Shown here: piece by piece, positions 56,889-64,000 of the stretch
Layout of the letters: each line of letters starts with the position of its first letter
Numbering within the stretch: position 1 is the first letter of the stretch
NCBI GenBank assembly: GCA_032821775.1
Contig: JAVLRN010000002.1
Span: forward strand, 1,550,001 to 1,614,000
DNA from: Sanguinoderma infundibulare
Taxonomy: Eukaryota > Basidiomycota > Agaricomycetes > Polyporales > Polyporaceae
DNA: 64,000 nt
Direction of reading: 5' to 3'
Notes under the pieces: model-generated
Seen by the model: only the letters and a program-made list of their open reading frames with translations
Database searches by the model: none
What the model was told of the DNA's origin: nothing
Translations under genes and position numbers: made by a program

Positions 56889-57806
56889 TCACGAGACCCC
56901 CATCCCATAGCCCTGAAACGCGTCCTTGAACACCGCGTGTGTGTCCCTGCCGCCGACGACGGCGAACACGACGTTCTCGAACGAGTTCTTGAAGCGCCCG
57001 CCATCCTTCAGTAGCAGCTCCGCCCACACACTCGTCACCATCTCCACCTTGTTCTGGAACGCGCCGGTGCTGAAGCTGCCCAGAACGACGTGCCGCACGC
57101 GCTGCTGCTCGAACAAGTACAAGATCCGGCCCATCCGTTCCTTCATCACCTCCTCGATCTTGTCGTCGACGCCCTCGCCCGCTGCCTTCCTGAAGAGGGA
57201 CTCGCGCACAACGCCCGCGTTCACGGCCGCGCTTGTCAGAACATCGATCTGGTAGGGCTCGATCCAGTCTCCACCGTCGCTGCGGACAATGGTAACTCCA
57301 GGAGAGTATAACATCGCATGCGTATAGTACCCCGCCTTGGGATCGCGGTTGTGTAGCGTGTAAAAGGACTCCGCGGTGCGGGTCATGAGGGTGGGGAAGA
57401 GGGTAGATGAGCGCGCGATCGATTCTTCCTGCGCCTGCGCCCCAGCGAGGAAGCCGCCCCCAGGTGTCTTCGCCGATGCGAAGTTCAGTACACCCACTCT
57501 TTGAGCAGCTCTACCATCGCGGGTTCCTAGGGTACCCTGGCTGGCGTGGAGAAAGTATGCCCCTTCGAGCGTGGTGGCCTCGAGGAGAACCACGTTCGGA
57601 CGGTCTGCAGGGGTGTCTGGAGCGCCAGCAGCCCAGGACGAGAGAAGGGGGGAGTCAGGGGCATGGTATGAGGTATTGCGTTTCGATTGTTCGGTAAGAA
57701 CGCGGAGGTCGTATGTCATGCCCTGAAGTTCGTATGAGCCTTCTTTAATCGCATCCAGTGTGCCGTAGGCAATGTTCTTGAGTTTTGTCGCCCGATCATC
57801 CATCAT
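56889..57806 (-). CDS. Microbial-type poly(ADP-ribose) glycohydrolase (DUF2263/TIGR02452 family)
   Basis: Single-exon CDS, 305 aa from the ATG at 57806. The open frame continues upstream to a GTG, but an acceptor (GCGTGCAG) just before the ATG suggests a 5' UTR intron. The N-terminal helix bundle (LKNIAYGTLDAIKEGSYEL) precedes a macrodomain core with the PARG signature NFASAKTPGGGFLAGAQAQEE, whose GGG and QEE bind and cleave ADP-ribose chains. Further motifs are LYSPGVTIVRSDGG and VVLGSFSTGAFQN. It ends FQGYGMGVS. Predicted to remove ADP-ribose from proteins or polymers. Length and motifs match fungal members. Confidence 0.88.
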   Translation of the reverse strand: MMDDRATKLKNIAYGTLDAIKEGSYELQGMTYDLRVLTEQSKRNTSYHAPDSPLLSSWAAGAPDTPADRPNVVLLEATTLEGAYFLHASQGTLGTRDGRAAQRVGVLNFASAKTPGGGFLAGAQAQEESIARSSTLFPTLMTRTAESFYTLHNRDPKAGYYTHAMLYSPGVTIVRSDGGDWIEPYQIDVLTSAAVNAGVVRESLFRKAAGEGVDDKIEEVMKERMGRILYLFEQQRVRHVVLGSFSTGAFQNKVEMVTSVWAELLLKDGGRFKNSFENVVFAVVGGRDTHAVFKDAFQGYGMGVS

Positions 57807-59099
57807 TTTGACTCCGAGTCGTAATGTCTTGATCCACGGTGTGACCCCTGCACGCAGAACAGTGCTCTTAGCGAGGTCGAAATGTGTTGGGCCCACAACG
57901 TACCTGTTGAGATAGAGCTTGGACCCGGACGCAAGGTGGTGGGCTGAAGATGGTTCAATGGGGCAAGAAAGGATGGGCGGCTAGACTTCCTAATTAATCT
58001 ATGTCCGATGTACAGCCATCGGCGGCCCAGTCCGATCGATGCACACTCTGTGCGACGACTTGCATCTCCCTGGCCCCACAACATCCACCAAGTTCGTGCT
58101 AGGGTCAATATGCACAGCTGTTTACGAACCAACGATATTCTGGTCTCAGTCTTCGAGAGCCTTGAAAGACATGTCTACGACAACTCGGCTGGCGGTACAT
58201 CGTCCGATGAGTCATAACCCATCGCGAGGGCAACACGACGGGAATGCTCGCTGTTCTCGCTCGCACATGCGAGACTTTCGAGCAAGTCGCCCTCTATCAG
58301 CTATGGCGCGAAATTCCGGACCTATGTATTCTTATGAAGTGCCGCCTCCCGCTTGACATCGTGAGTTACACACATTTGCCAGAACGCTTCACAACCAATA
58401 CAATATCAATATACTGACGAGTGGTGGTATAGGGCGTTCTCTGGGAGGTTATAGACCCTCTGTCACAAATTCTTTCCCCGTCGCAAGCCCATCCACGATG
58501 CTCTTTTCAAGATGACCCAACTTCCATTCTTGCTCGTCCACAACAATTTCGTGGATGTCTCCGCCCTCCGTTTCTCTGAACCGCTGAAGTTCCTGGTGTT
58601 AGAGGGGAACAGGATCGGAAATTCGCCTCCGTATTGTTCGGATCATCAGCCAATCTATTCTCTCCTATGTGTGTATCCATTCAACCCGTGTGACTGCCAC
58701 TGAGTAAGTACTTGGGTTACTCGGACTACCGCAAAGCGTCAGTCATCTTTGCTGATCAGTCCCTACTATGCATCTCGCCCGAAGTCATTTGTGTCAAGCG
58801 TGCAAAGCATGATGCCGGACCTGTCACACCCATTGTACCCGGACTATGCGAAATGGGAGCAGGAGGATGCGAAAAACCAACGAGGCAGTAATTGGCTGCT
58901 TTGACAGCCTGATAGCCAATCAGAAGCCGGTACTCTTTGTATCTGCTTCTCATTGTGGTATGTTTTCGGAGCGGAGCACAGAAAGCTGACGTATGCAGCA
59001 TCGCTATCAAGTGCGATATAAAAAGCGCCTGCCTGCTCTAACTCCCATCCACATCCACACCATCCTCACCACAACCCACCCCCACACAAACTCATCACC
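57807..59099. other. Intergenic with an F-box relic
   Basis: About 1.3 kb. Holds the PARG promoter/leader, the relic at 58111-58520, and the promoter of the F-box gene at 59100. A GCGATATAAAAAGC TATA element lies at about 59013-59026, some 80 bp before that start. Confidence 0.45.
58111..58520 (+). pseudogene. Fragment of a second-type F-box gene
   Basis: Begins MHSCLRTNDILVSVFESLE, the usual first helix of agaricomycete F-box proteins. A stop in frame near 58216 is followed by another frame reading MLAVLARTCETFEQVALY and LWREIPDLCILMKC, the usual second part. A plausible intron follows (58369-58432). The two halves are not in phase through any good intron, and no long body follows. Relic or very short gene. 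Confidence 0.5.
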
Positions 59100-60911
59100 A
59101 TGCCTCTCGCGGAGCAGCACTCGTTCGCCACCAACGTTGAGGACATCGACAGGCTATGTGAAGCTATAGAACAGGTCTACATTTCAGGACGTTCGAGTGG
59201 GCAGGAGATAGATGGGTACGGTTTTTCTCTCAATGCCAGTGCGAGCCGTGATGAACATGTTCCTTTTACAAGCTGTTGCGAAGATGCGCACGACGACCTG
59301 GACACGGTCGAGCGCGAGCAGGAGCCAACCACCACGGCGTTGGTTCGGACCACGGTGCCCCTCCTCCACCCTCGCGAGCGCCCCGTCGTCGGCATCAACA
59401 CGCTCCCGAACGAGCTCCTATGTGACATTTTCCGGTACCTCGATGGGACATGCCTGGTGGAGAAGACCCGTATCTCGCACACGTGCAGGCGGTGGCGCGA
59501 GATCTGCCTCGACTACCCCGAGTACTGGACTGACTTCGTCCTCTCGGCCGGCACCAAGTACCTCGTGGATGAAGTCCTTTCAAGGTCTCGGGGGTTGCCC
59601 CTGACGATCTCGGCGCCGTCTTTCGACTCCCCCCGTTGGGGGATTGCTTCTCCGGTTCTCAGGCGGCACGGATCGACTGTGCGACGGCTATCGCTATCGA
59701 CAACGATGTATGGGTCCCTCACGAACATCATGACCAACATCGCCGGGTCGCTTTCGGCGTTGGAAGAGCTTCGCATGGCCTACCAACCACCGGAGGGTCT
59801 TCGAGGAACAGATGACATGGATGTCATTTGTGGGATTCGTGACGCCACGCAGAGATTGAAGAAGGTGGTGCTGAGGAACTGTCGCTGGGGATACTTCCCC
59901 GAGTACTACCGCGGCTTCAAGTCGCTGACAATCGTCTGTGGCACAGGGACGGACGTAGACAACTATGCCTACGACTGGGCAAAGCAGCCTTCCCTTGTGA
60001 AAGCTCTCACGGGTTCCCCAGATCTGGAGGAGCTCACGTTGATCCATCCATATACTCACTTCAGCACAGTCAACCCCACGGAGCCTCTTCCCCTCCTTCG
60101 CCTCCGCTGTATCCGCGCGCAGATGGGGCTTCACAAGGCCGTGATGCTCTTCGATAGGCTGCGGACGTCCCCCGACCGGCTTCGGACGGTTGCGCTCATC
60201 TTGACGGACGTCCCGAGCCGCGCTACGATGGACCCCGCCGTCAGATCGACGCTGTTCTCCCTCCCATACGACCCGGATTGTCTCCCGATGCTCACGCGTC
60301 TCCATTCGCTCTCGGTCTCCCACCGGTCGCTCAGCATCTTCGGCGGGTTCACCGACGCGTTGCCGCCATCCCCCGATCTGGACACCCTCCGTCGGAGCAT
60401 CGAGGACGAGGACGAGTCGCCGTGTCCTCCGGGCCTATATGTCCATTTCGACGGCCTACTGGATGGCCTTGGGATGCACTCCGTACTCGACAATTTCGTG
60501 GAGTCCATCGCAGACCGCTACACCCTCGATTCCCTGCGCACTCTTCGGGTGCAAAGCGAAGGTGATGTCCAAAGGATCCTGACGATGCTTCGCAGCGCAC
60601 CGTCCCTGCAGACCCTCATCCTCGACGACTGCCCGACGGCGCATCAAGTTTTGGCCGCAGTGGCGGACGAGCGCGACCAACGGTCGGTCGTGCGGTTTCT
60701 CCCTGAGCTGCGTGTGGTACGGTTGGTGAAATGGGACCTGACTGTGGACGCTGGGGGGATGTTGACTGCGCTCTTCGGGGCGCTCGGGAGGTTGGGCATC
60801 CTTGAGCTGTCTTTGGAAGGGTGTCCTTCTCCGACTCTCAGCGGAGCAGCAGTGGTGGAGATGTTGAAGAGTGGCTGCGATGGATTGAAGGTGACCTGGA
60901 CGGACGAGTGA
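59100..60911 (+). CDS. F-box protein with LRR-like array (family copy 4)
   Basis: One open frame of 603 aa; a 57-nt in-frame GT...AG stretch (59217..59273) is probably an intron, as paralogues have one at this position, giving 584 aa. F-box: GINTLPNELLCDIFRYLDG then ISHTCRRWREICLDYPEYW. SRSRGLPLTIS and LRR-like repeats follow (LEELTLIHPYTHF, LRTLRVQSEGD, LQTLILDDCPTAH, LGILELSLEGCPSP). Intact counterpart of the disrupted copy at 47 kb. Predicted SCF substrate receptor; target unknown. Confidence 0.86.
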   Translation: MPLAEQHSFATNVEDIDRLCEAIEQVYISGRSSGQEIDGYGFSLNASASRDEHVPFTSCCEDAHDDLDTVEREQEPTTTALVRTTVPLLHPRERPVVGINTLPNELLCDIFRYLDGTCLVEKTRISHTCRRWREICLDYPEYWTDFVLSAGTKYLVDEVLSRSRGLPLTISAPSFDSPRWGIASPVLRRHGSTVRRLSLSTTMYGSLTNIMTNIAGSLSALEELRMAYQPPEGLRGTDDMDVICGIRDATQRLKKVVLRNCRWGYFPEYYRGFKSLTIVCGTGTDVDNYAYDWAKQPSLVKALTGSPDLEELTLIHPYTHFSTVNPTEPLPLLRLRCIRAQMGLHKAVMLFDRLRTSPDRLRTVALILTDVPSRATMDPAVRSTLFSLPYDPDCLPMLTRLHSLSVSHRSLSIFGGFTDALPPSPDLDTLRRSIEDEDESPCPPGLYVHFDGLLDGLGMHSVLDNFVESIADRYTLDSLRTLRVQSEGDVQRILTMLRSAPSLQTLILDDCPTAHQVLAAVADERDQRSVVRFLPELRVVRLVKWDLTVDAGGMLTALFGALGRLGILELSLEGCPSPTLSGAAVVEMLKSGCDGLKVTWTDE

Positions 60912-61410
60912 AGTTAACCTTTTGATGTTGCGTTTGGACACTAGCCTCATATATATTGCGAATTCGTTGCCTGCCTGTTTTCTGACTCTCCCAGGTCATC
61001 CTTGCTCACTTGACCGCCAAGCTGTCCCTCGATTCTTCCGTGTGGTGATAAGTGCCGACACGCCGTGTTATTTGGGCCCATACAGATCCGCGGTGCTGGA
61101 GTTCATGGTCAGTAAATTGCGTTCAGGAACAATCAGATTAGATCGAGGGAGACTCAACACCGCCTCGTCTGCGGCCGGCCCATGACGCGTGCCTCCCGCA
61201 GAGTATGTCGCCGCGCCGCAACAGCAACTGCTGTATTTCTGTCATTGTTCAGGAACTCATGGCTCCCCGCAGCAGAACAAAGCTTCGACTTCGAAACCGT
61301 ATATCCCCCTTGACTAGGTCACCTCTCAGCTCCTCGCGAGTCATCCGTGCCGTTCGACCCCCTCTTGCCTTTGACATTCTACCTTCGAGCCTCCCAGACG
61401 CAAAAGAGCC
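60912..61410. other. Intergenic
   Basis: 499 bp: 3' flank of the F-box gene and promoter of the next. Nothing else supported. Confidence 0.4.
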
Positions 61411-62817
61411 ATGATCGTCGACAAGCCCCCTCTTCCCGGAGACGAAGTAGAGATCGCCGGCGACGCACCTCCCTCCTACGACGCCCTAGAAGGTGTCACG
61501 CCAGCACCCTCAGCTCGCAACGAGAAGACCGCCAGCCCGTCCAACCACCCGCACTCGTCCCAGTCCCCCACATCGCTCGAGAGCAAGCGCGGCGGGGGCG
61601 GGAGGCGCACCGGCCCCGCGTGGTTCAACTTCGGGCCCAGCGCTCGGGCGGTCCGAGAGGTACGCGCGACGCTCCTCGCCCTCCTCCGCGACCTCGTCAA
61701 GCAGAACGACGCGACGGGCGCGCTCGGCGTCCTCGAGAGCTGCGCGGACGCATGCCGGACCTACGACCTCTCGCTCGCCGCGCTCGTCCAGGAGCAGAGC
61801 GTCGAGGGCCACACGCCGATCTACTGGGCGATCATCAACCGCCCCGCGGAGCCCCCGGGCGCGGACGAGCCCGACCTGGTGTCTGCGCTGCTGTCGCACG
61901 CTGCGCCGCTCACGGACGGGACCGTCGATGAGATCCGTCTGGCGTGTCTGCACACGTCGGACCACACGCTGTTCCAGAAGCTGCGGCGCTCGCCGGCGTT
62001 CTCGCCCCTCACGGGCACGGAGGAGATCCTGCTGGGTGGGAGCGTGCCGGTGGACGACGTGGAGGTGGAGGACGTCAGGGCGGACGAGGGCGCGTTCGTG
62101 GCCAAGTTCAAGATCCCCATGTTCCAGAAGCGCATGCGCATCTCGGGCGCGATCCGGCTCGAGTTTATCGCGAAAGGTGCGTCTCGCCCTCGCGCGAGGT
62201 TGTGCTGCCGTGGAGCATTTGTTGACGGCGCAAGCGACGCACACGCAGGACGCCTCTGGGAGCTATCCTTCATCGCCACGAAGAGCGACCACGACAAGCG
62301 CCTCGGGTACCAGTACGTCAAGACCGGCAGCTGGGTCGTCCGCCTCGCCCTCCTCCCGCACAGCCCGCCGACGTGGATTGATTCCCGCCTCGTCATCGAG
62401 GATCCCCGCGCGCGCGGCCAAGAGCCCCCACCCTCACGCTCGTCGCTCTACTCCGGACCGCCAACCTCGCTCTTCCAAGCGGTCATGGCCGCGGACGACG
62501 AGCCCACGACGGGGCCGTCCGCGTCCGCGTCCCCGAAGCCGAAGCCGATGGTGCAGCTGCGGCTCAAGGCGCGCGAGCAGCTCACGGCGGCGCGATGGGA
62601 TCACAACTCGCAGATCGTGATCGCGCTCGAGGAGAGCACGCTCGCGAACAGCTTGCAATTCAAGTACGTCTTCCTACGTCAGTCCGGTCGAGACATAGGA
62701 CTGACATTGGCACTTTTTGTGCGCAGTGGTTGCCCGTACTTCGAGGCCGACGGTTTGTTGATCGCGCGGCTCGAAGCCAAGCTCGGGCCTCCTGGCAGCG
62801 ACTGCATCATCTGCTGA
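61411..62817 (+). CDS. Unknown protein with ankyrin-like helices and a C-terminal CaaX-like box
   Basis: CDS join(61411..62176, 62249..62663, 62727..62817), 423 aa. The N-terminus is disordered (a PPSYDAL motif, then Ser/Pro). A helical region from about 75 (VREVRATLLALLRDLVKQND) carries an ankyrin-like HTPIYWAIINRP. A beta-rich segment (FVAKFKIPMFQKRMRISG, LWELSFIATKS, YQYVKTGSWVVRLALLP) is broken by a low-complexity loop. The last four residues are CIIC: a cysteine, two aliphatic residues and a terminal residue, as in prenylated proteins, so membrane anchoring is possible (inference). The continuous frame hides both introns because they do not contain stops. Family not identified. Confidence 0.72.
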   Translation: MIVDKPPLPGDEVEIAGDAPPSYDALEGVTPAPSARNEKTASPSNHPHSSQSPTSLESKRGGGGRRTGPAWFNFGPSARAVREVRATLLALLRDLVKQNDATGALGVLESCADACRTYDLSLAALVQEQSVEGHTPIYWAIINRPAEPPGADEPDLVSALLSHAAPLTDGTVDEIRLACLHTSDHTLFQKLRRSPAFSPLTGTEEILLGGSVPVDDVEVEDVRADEGAFVAKFKIPMFQKRMRISGAIRLEFIAKGASRPRARLCCRGAFVDGASDAHAGRLWELSFIATKSDHDKRLGYQYVKTGSWVVRLALLPHSPPTWIDSRLVIEDPRARGQEPPPSRSSLYSGPPTSLFQAVMAADDEPTTGPSASASPKPKPMVQLRLKAREQLTAARWDHNSQIVIALEESTLANSLQFKYVFLRQSGRDIGLTLALFVRSGCPYFEADGLLIARLEAKLGPPGSDCIIC

Positions 62818-63418
62818 GAATGCGTGCGGTTGCGTCTTAAAGACGCTGTGCTTGATAGCACGATGCTTGTGGCAACAGCTCTTTGCTTAGAGTTTCTTCG
62901 CTTTGGTGGATATTTAATGGATACCAATGTTGTACTAGTAGTGTATCGGATGTACTTGATAACGACACCACGATCTGCACCGGGGCTTCATTCCATGTGG
63001 TGACCGTACGGAGGAGGGATCTGGACAATCTGCACCATCTCACTCGACGAGCCAACATCCTGATCCAAACCCCTGCGGCATCACGAAAAGCAGCAACATC
63101 ATTGTGAATTATGCATTCTGAACGAAGCGGGCACCCGGACGCTGCCCCTTCGAGCACGAGAACGTTAACCGGACAGGAAGTATGTACATTCGTCGACTAG
63201 GACAAGCCCCAGGACGCTCAACAACCAAGGGCCTTGACAGGCACAATGGCTTGCGATGGATGACTGCAGTGTGCGGCGAGGCAGAAATATCAGAGCATAA
63301 AGTACACGGCTTGGAACAAAAGCCAATGGCGCGGCGTTCGAGTTGGAGGAAGGTACCACAAGCATACGAGCACAACCGCGGCGTCGTGGGTATATGTACA
63401 TCTATCGCCCTCGTGGGG
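62818..63418. other. Intergenic
   Basis: 601 bp between convergent genes; nothing supported. Confidence 0.4.
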
Positions 63419-64000
63419 CTAGTAATACGTCCCGTGCGAGATCGAGCTCGGGGAGAGGACGGCGGTCGTGGTCGGGGACGCGCAGCACGTCTCGGAGGCG
63501 GTGCCCTCGGATGGCCCGAGCGTTAGGGACGTTGGGGAACACGGGAATCCACAGTCTGAGATGGACGACGAGCCGGGGTCGCTGTCCATCCCCAGGTCGT
63601 GCGTGACTAGGCGACGCGCGAGCGAGTCCCTTCGTGAGTCGTTGTGTGGCGGCGGTGGAGAGGAAAACCACAGCGGTCAGCCCGGTCTGGAGTTCTGGAC
63701 TGGGAGCGACTGTACGTACTTGTTGACCTCCTTGCGCTCCGCAAACCGTGCGGGCATGGAGATGGAGATCGCGCCGACGTCCATCGGCATGCGGGGGAAG
63801 GCGGACGACGAGCGGGTCCGCGTGCGCGAGTGGCCTCCGTTGTTGCGAGCGCTGAGCGCGGTGGAGTCGCCGGAGGGCCCATGCGTGGTGCATAGCGCGT
63901 CTTCTGGAGCGCACTGCAATGGGATTGATTTGAGGTCCGCGTTTGGGCATGATGCGAACCCGACCACTCTGTGACTCCGGATGCGGGTTAGCACGACTTG
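63419..64000 (-). CDS. 3' part of an unknown gene, cut by the right edge
   Basis: Read as complement(63419..63629, 63720..>64000). The upstream exon encodes RTRSSSAFPRMPMDVGAIS then MPARFAERKEVNK before a GTACGTAC donor. The last exon starts after an AAG acceptor and reads DSLARRLVTHDLGMDSDPG, with a Ser/Thr-rich tail ending ISHGTYY. The MPARFAERKEVNKY piece looks like a structured element, but I do not recognise the family. Confidence 0.45.

Noticed and set aside
61493..62620. 375-codon Arg/Ser-rich plus-strand frame
   Set aside because: Shadow frame of the real gene at 61411, caused by its high GC.
1..64000. CRISPR arrays, bacterial operons, Shine-Dalgarno sites
   Set aside because: Intron-rich eukaryotic DNA; no regularly spaced direct repeats of CRISPR type.

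Overview
This window looks like nuclear DNA of a basidiomycete fungus, most likely an agaricomycete of the polypore type. The genes are GC-rich and intron-rich. Most introns are about 50-60 nt with GT-AG ends and a CTAAC/CTGAC-like branch site. The content includes F-box proteins, a DUF6533 membrane protein, and several families I recognise only as lineage-specific orphans. I rebuilt exon structures by hand from splice signals, reading-frame continuity and paralogue comparison. No database search was possible.

Left part (1-11.6 kb): conserved genes. A vacuolar M28 membrane protease (cut by the left edge) is divergent from ribosomal protein uL23. A twin ABC ATPase without membrane domain converges on an NmrA-like oxidoreductase. 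Next come an F-box protein and, divergently, a membrane-anchored SDR-like protein. At 12.26-13.08 kb lies an 829-bp terminal-inverted-repeat element flanked by a 6-bp direct repeat.

Middle part (14-46.5 kb): an accessory, duplication-built region interrupted by conserved genes (Cdh1 and Spt7, divergent, 20.3-26.0 kb). Two kinds of divergent gene pair have been copied as units. Module 2 is a short membrane/coiled-coil protein (M) divergent from a protein kinase (K). It occurs at 14.4-17.4 kb and, inverted, at 34.7-37.7 kb. A third, divergent M-like gene stands alone at 26.7 kb. Module 1 is an RPAI-motif protein (X) divergent from an acidic/basic two-part protein (Y). It occurs three times: 31.1-34.1, 38.8-41.8 and, inverted, 43.0-46.0 kb. 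The last two form an imperfect palindrome of about 3.5-kb arms around a 1.1-kb spacer that holds a relic of Y. Exon architecture is the same in all copies, all copies are open, and the intergenic promoters share a 45-bp block. Exon-level divergence is uneven, suggesting gene conversion or unequal selection. F-box genes of one family (7.4, 27.8 and 59.1 kb, plus a disrupted copy at 47 kb) lie around these modules.

Right part (46.5-64 kb): the disrupted F-box copy, a DUF6533 seven-TM-like protein with a GC-AG intron and a 16-nt exon, an unknown protein with a possible ubiquitin-like tail, a small secreted protein, a 226-bp foldback element, a microbial-type PARG, an F-box relic, another F-box gene, a protein ending in a CaaX-like box, and the 3' part of a gene cut by the right edge.

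The best candidates for something undescribed are the two co-duplicated divergent modules (X/Y and M/K) and the second, apparently constrained, terminal exon downstream of kinase A. Their biochemical functions cannot be read from sequence alone.
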